A stretch of 64,000 bases of DNA from Ecdyonurus torrentis (Eukaryota > Arthropoda > Insecta > Ephemeroptera > Heptageniidae), in the NCBI GenBank assembly GCA_949318235.1, contig OX439128.1, positions 50,530,491 through 50,594,490 on the forward strand. Direction: 5' to 3'. Below are positions 60,600 to 64,000 of the stretch, piece after piece (position 1 is the first letter of the stretch; each line of letters opens with the position of its first letter). The notes beneath the pieces were generated by a model that made no database searches, was not told the origin of the DNA, and was given only the letters and a program-made list of their open reading frames with translations. The position numbers were made by a program, and so were the translations under genes.

Positions 60600-60818
60600 A
60601 TAGAACTACATATTTATTTTTCTGCAAGTATGTAACTATATATAAATCGTGTTCAATACATAAATAATGTAATAAATAGCTGGAATTTCTGTTGATGCAA
60701 CAGGTCAAAAATATACATATGAATTTATTTCCTGTCAATTAATACTGCACATACCGTACAATTGAAAGTAAAATCTTTAAAGCATTTTCATATATTCCGA
60801 TTTTTTGTATATGTATGT

Positions 60819-61023
60819 CACAATGTCTCTCACATGTCTTTCAACTTCCTATGCTAGCGCCTAGCGCGTAGTCCTAGTCCAATATTAAACGACGCTGCGC
60901 CAATAGTAGTGACATCTGGAACTAAAAGCTTCGTAAGCTTAACATTGTAGTTCAGGTGTCGCGTGCGGTGTCGCTGGACTATAAAAAGTGCCTGGAGTTG
61001 GAAGACATGTGAGAGACATTGTG
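60819..61023. mobile_element. Inverted-repeat element with TATGT flanks
   Basis: CACAATGTCTCTCACATGTC faces GACATGTGAGAGACATTGTG. TATGT occurs on both sides, a possible short target duplication. GC-richer interior (GCGCCTAGCGCG; GTGTCGCGTGCGG). No ORF. Confidence 0.7.
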
Positions 61024-61362
61024 TATGTCATTTGCACAATAAAATTTGAACAATTTTAAACATTAGCTAAATTTTGTATGCTGTCATGAAAAAAAAAAAA
61101 AAAAAAATGGAATATTCTGTAAAAACTTATTTAAAAATCAGGCACTTTTTTTTTCTTTCGAAACTCTCCATGACCTATATCAAATCACTCATTTAAATTG
61201 ATTAATTCAGTTTTGCAGGGAAAATTTCCTCAAAGGAGAGAGAAAACCAAAATTACCGTATCTGTATCGGTCGAAGAAAGATCGAACTTTGTTTATAGAA
61301 TTGTTTTACACTTTGTTTAATCATATCAAAATAACAGTATTTGTAGGAAAACTTTTAGGTGT

Positions 61363-61463
61363 TTGTTTGTAAACCCTGTTTTTTGTGCTCCGTAACACAC
61401 AAAAATGACAATCACCTGGTTTACTAATGGGATTGCACTTTCTTATTCAAGGCATGACTGATC
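61363..61463. repeat. Family M repeat, partial copy
   Basis: GTAAACCCTGTTTTTTGTGC and AAAAATGACAATCACC match 24664-24790. The right arm is not conserved. Confidence 0.5.
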
Positions 61464-61720
61464 AGTTATAAAAGAAGACATTTCAAACCAAATCCATATT
61501 TTTGAAAATAGCTGTAAATGGAAGAGCCCAATACATTCTTCAAAACAAACTAGTAAAAATCACTCTTAGATGCAACACAATAAAATTTCCATGCTCACAA
61601 CTATACAAATTGCATCTACCTTATTTTAAAATCTAATATATACAGTGAAATTATGTACTGTATGTACATTTTTATTGAAATTATAACATGATGTGTTGGT
61701 AGATAAATTGTATGTCATGT

Positions 61721-62004
61721 TTAAGGTGTTTTTACACATTCCGATTTTTTTCAAAAGTCAATTAAAACAGCATGTTATTATGTTCCCATGAGCTGCTGCC
61801 TTATTAACGCCAGCTTTGGTCTGGGTTAGAAATTATTCCCCCACACAAGGGTCCCTTTCAGTAGCAACTTAACTCACTTTCCCCAATCTATGAGTCTCTT
61901 CTATAATCTTTAGTTATCAAAATTCAAAGATTATATTTAAATTTGTCAAATGTTATAATACAATTTCTTATGCATAAAATCAGAACACATGAAAACACCT
62001 TTAT
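61721..62004. mobile_element. TTAA-type inverted-repeat element with family B insert
   Basis: TTAAGGTGTTTTTACACATT faces AACACATGAAAACACCTTTA. The middle (about 61810-61908) matches the right arm of the family B foldback (GGGTTAGAAATTATTCCCCC; CACACAAGGGTCC). Another left end of this family, TTAAGGTGTTTTCACATTTT, is at 47540. Confidence 0.55.
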
Positions 62005-62617
62005 AATTTTCACAACTGAACAATGACACAGTGTTGTTACCTTTAAGGTTTCAAAAATTGCTAAAAGTCACTGTCAGTATAAAGTTAAAACATAGAAATT
62101 TGATGCACCATTGATAAAGGCTTGGCCTTAATTTAAAATAATATTTTATTATTAGGTATTTATTTGTCAAATCTATATAAAAAATTATTTACAAAATATT
62201 TAAAATTTCAAACTAAAATTTATTTTAGGCAGTGGTTCATTTTTTTTCTTTTAATCCATCAGTCAATTAGTCTGATTACACTAATTATTAATTAGTCTTG
62301 TTAAATTTTAATTCTTCAGTTATGTTGTAAAGCCTTTATAACATTAACAAAACTTTCACCAAAATTAACATCAGCATTATACACAGCATTACATATAGAA
62401 AAAAAACTTATCATTCTTGAACAATTATACTTATGAATTTAGTTGATAAAAAAGTTATGAATTCATTCACTTATATACCTATTTACTAACCATTTTCTAA
62501 AATCACTCTTAAAACTTTGTACATTTATCATATTATATATATGAGTTAGATTTTACTTTCAAAAGTAAATCTTGGACGGAATAAGATTTTGTAGTTAAAA
62601 AACAACATTAATTTTGA

Positions 62618-62999
62618 TTACACTTGTGTTTGTGGCACTTCGTCATGTAAGAACTGCCTGTTATGTCTCGGATACTTAGTTGTAGCAGCAGAACTAGAAA
62701 TCAGGCTAGGTTTGCTGTGATAAACATTGGCTTCTTTGAGGGAAGTGGCATCTCGTAGTGAGTTAGCACTGCTACCACTTCTCAATGAAGGGGTACTGGC
62801 AGCCTTAGCTTGATGATGTGTGGTGGGTTGTGTGGTGGGCATGGGGTTGGTTTGTACTGGAGGGTGACGCACAGCGGGGGGCTTGTTCTCAACTGGCTCA
62901 GGTGGAGGCATGTTTCTGAACTCATATGCATTGACGTGGTTGTTATCAGTGTCAGGGTCTTGAATAATCAGATCGCCGCTGTAGTAATGATCAGACTCT
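62618..62999 (-). CDS. Last coding exon, probable receptor cytoplasmic tail with PDZ ligand
   Basis: Minus-strand exon after acceptor TTGTTTTCAG (plus-strand 63000-63009). It encodes ESDHYYSGDLIIQDPDTDNN, a Pro-rich stretch (MPPPEPVENKPPAVRHPP), a Ser-rich stretch and FLHDEVPQTQV, with stop TAA at 62620-62618. Low complexity, Tyr residues and a class I PDZ-binding end (T-Q-V) suggest the cytoplasmic tail of a membrane adhesion or signalling receptor. A Neph/Kirre-type Ig receptor, which ends in a similar T-x-V, is one option, but I do not recognise the family. The rest of the gene lies right of the window. It is convergent with ORP1. Confidence 0.6.
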
Positions 63000-63118
63000 C
63001 TGAAAACAATACAGAAATTGTTTAGATATACAGATATGTTTTTGTACACACAATTTAGGTACCATAATATATTTTACCATTCAAAAACTCATACTACTAT
63101 TTATACAATACAATACAC

Positions 63119-63366
63119 AGTACAATACAATACTATATCGATGGCTCCGCGGAAAACTGAACTATGTATAGTCTCCGCGCGCCTCAAATTTGGAACATCT
63201 GCGCTCTCCGCCTCACCTGAAATTGAAGCATCTGTAATAGTGCGCAGGTAAGAGATGCTTCAAATTCAAGTGAGGCGGAGAGTGCAGATGTTCCAAATTT
63301 GAGGCGTGCGGAGACTATACATAGTTCAGTTCTCTGCGGAGCCATCGATATGTTGTATACTGTACT
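63119..63366. mobile_element. GC-rich near-perfect hairpin
   Basis: Arms of about 100 bases: ATATCGATGGCTCCGCGG... faces ...CTGCGGAGCCATCGATAT. Inner parts include GTCTCCGCGCGCCTCAAATT and AATTTGAGGCGTGCGGAGAC. The central loop is about 15 bases. Confidence 0.8.
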
Positions 63367-63489
63367 AAGTTTACAATATTGTTCTTTGCAAAAAAATTTC
63401 ACTTAAATTTAAATGATAAAATAATATCACAATCATGTGTGAATATGTTTTATTACATATTTGTAATGGAAAAATTAACCATGTAATAA

Positions 63490-63888
63490 TTAAGGGGGTA
63501 GGTGACCGACTGATATCTCGCAAACTAGGACGGTTGCGAATAACAATAAATAACATAAAGTAAAGAAGAAATGTTACTTAAAAATTTAGTTATGTCAAAC
63601 ATGTGAAAACACGATGAAATATTTAAGTTATTACACTTTAAAGATAACATGTAAATGTGGAAATTTAAATTTGAGCGGGAAATTTTAGTCAAATTATAAA
63701 CTTTTTTACAATTAAAAATATTATTAAAAGCTGTTTGGTATAAAAAAAATACATTTTAAATTAACTTGATTTTATTTGAAAATTATAGTGTTTGTTTTAT
63801 TGGAATTAAATCATGTACAAAAATTATTGGGAAAATATAGTTCTTCTTTTAGCGATTTCCGGTCCAAGTCGGTCCCTCACCGCCTTAA
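63490..63888. mobile_element. TTAA-bounded element, copy 5 (399 bp)
   Basis: TTAAGGGGGTAGGTGACCGA faces TCGGTCCCTCACCGCCTTAA, with TTAA at both ends. The interior is AT-rich. Its GATATCTCGCAAACTAGG resembles GATATCTCGTAAACAGAA at about 47672. Confidence 0.75.
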
Positions 63889-64000
63889 TTAAAATAACAA
63901 CAACAACAACAAAGGTTTGATAGCAAAAATACATTACTAGTATACTCATGGAAAACAAGGGGAATAGTTTCTGGTGTAAATTATTTTATCTCTGACAAAG

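Larger units (their letters stand above)
59652..62617. other. Intergenic repeat cluster
   Basis: Five inverted-repeat elements in 2.3 kb: 60036-60390, 60446-60599, 60819-61023, 61363-61463 (partial) and 61721-62004. No gene seen. Confidence 0.6.
63000..64000. other. Intron of the minus-strand gene, with two repeats
   Basis: Holds a GC-rich hairpin (63119-63366) and a TTAA-bounded element (63490-63888). No further exon seen. Confidence 0.5.

Overview
This is an AT-rich (visibly about 30% GC) metazoan nuclear sequence with split genes, long introns, very long homopolymers, (CT)n and (TA)n microsatellites, LINE remnants and many foldback (MITE-like) elements. The arrestin reads most like the ecdysozoan beta-arrestin (kurtz) type, so an arthropod is my best guess. 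I cannot fix the taxon further.

Layout, left to right. (1) 1825-15111, plus strand: the 3' nine-tenths of a non-visual beta-arrestin gene. The exons encoding about the first 45 residues lie upstream of the window. All visible splice sites and phases join into an open frame of about 381 residues. Exon 6 occurs twice (10138-10281 and 10330-10473), with identical length and phase and only 48 bases between the copies, which suggests mutually exclusive splicing. An unrelated intronless ORF of 231 codons with two predicted membrane helices (6509-7204) sits inside an arrestin intron. (2) 15112-22173: arrestin 3' flank and intergenic DNA holding a LINE fragment whose tail leads into a microsatellite, and several foldback elements. 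(3) 22174-56009, plus strand: a complete ORP1-type oxysterol-binding-protein-related gene. Twenty coding exons give 1028 residues: ankyrin repeats, PH domain, coiled coil, FFAT motif and lipid-transfer (ORD) domain. A 22-kb intron separates the regulatory half from the ORD half. It contains an alternative first exon (39065-39111) that joins in phase to the ORD exons and predicts an ORD-only protein of 473 residues. A second, weaker candidate first exon lies at about 49590-49974. (4) 56010-62617: intergenic, with a candidate isolated 5' exon at about 59521-59651. (5) 62618-62999, minus strand: the last coding exon of a gene convergent with ORP1, probably a cell-surface receptor tail ending in a PDZ-binding motif.

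The two main genes act in separate processes: receptor desensitisation and endocytosis for arrestin, and endosome-ER lipid exchange for ORP1. Nothing in the sequence shows joint regulation. The most interesting signals are the duplicated arrestin exon, the ORP1 isoform architecture, a duplicated in-frame mini-exon in ORP1 (27014-27058), the nested two-helix ORF, and homopolymers that appear to have grown in place inside recognisable repeat copies. The mobile fraction includes hAT-like elements with 8-bp duplications, TTAA-bounded and TA-bounded inverted-repeat elements, long-arm foldbacks and a 5S-rRNA-derived sequence.
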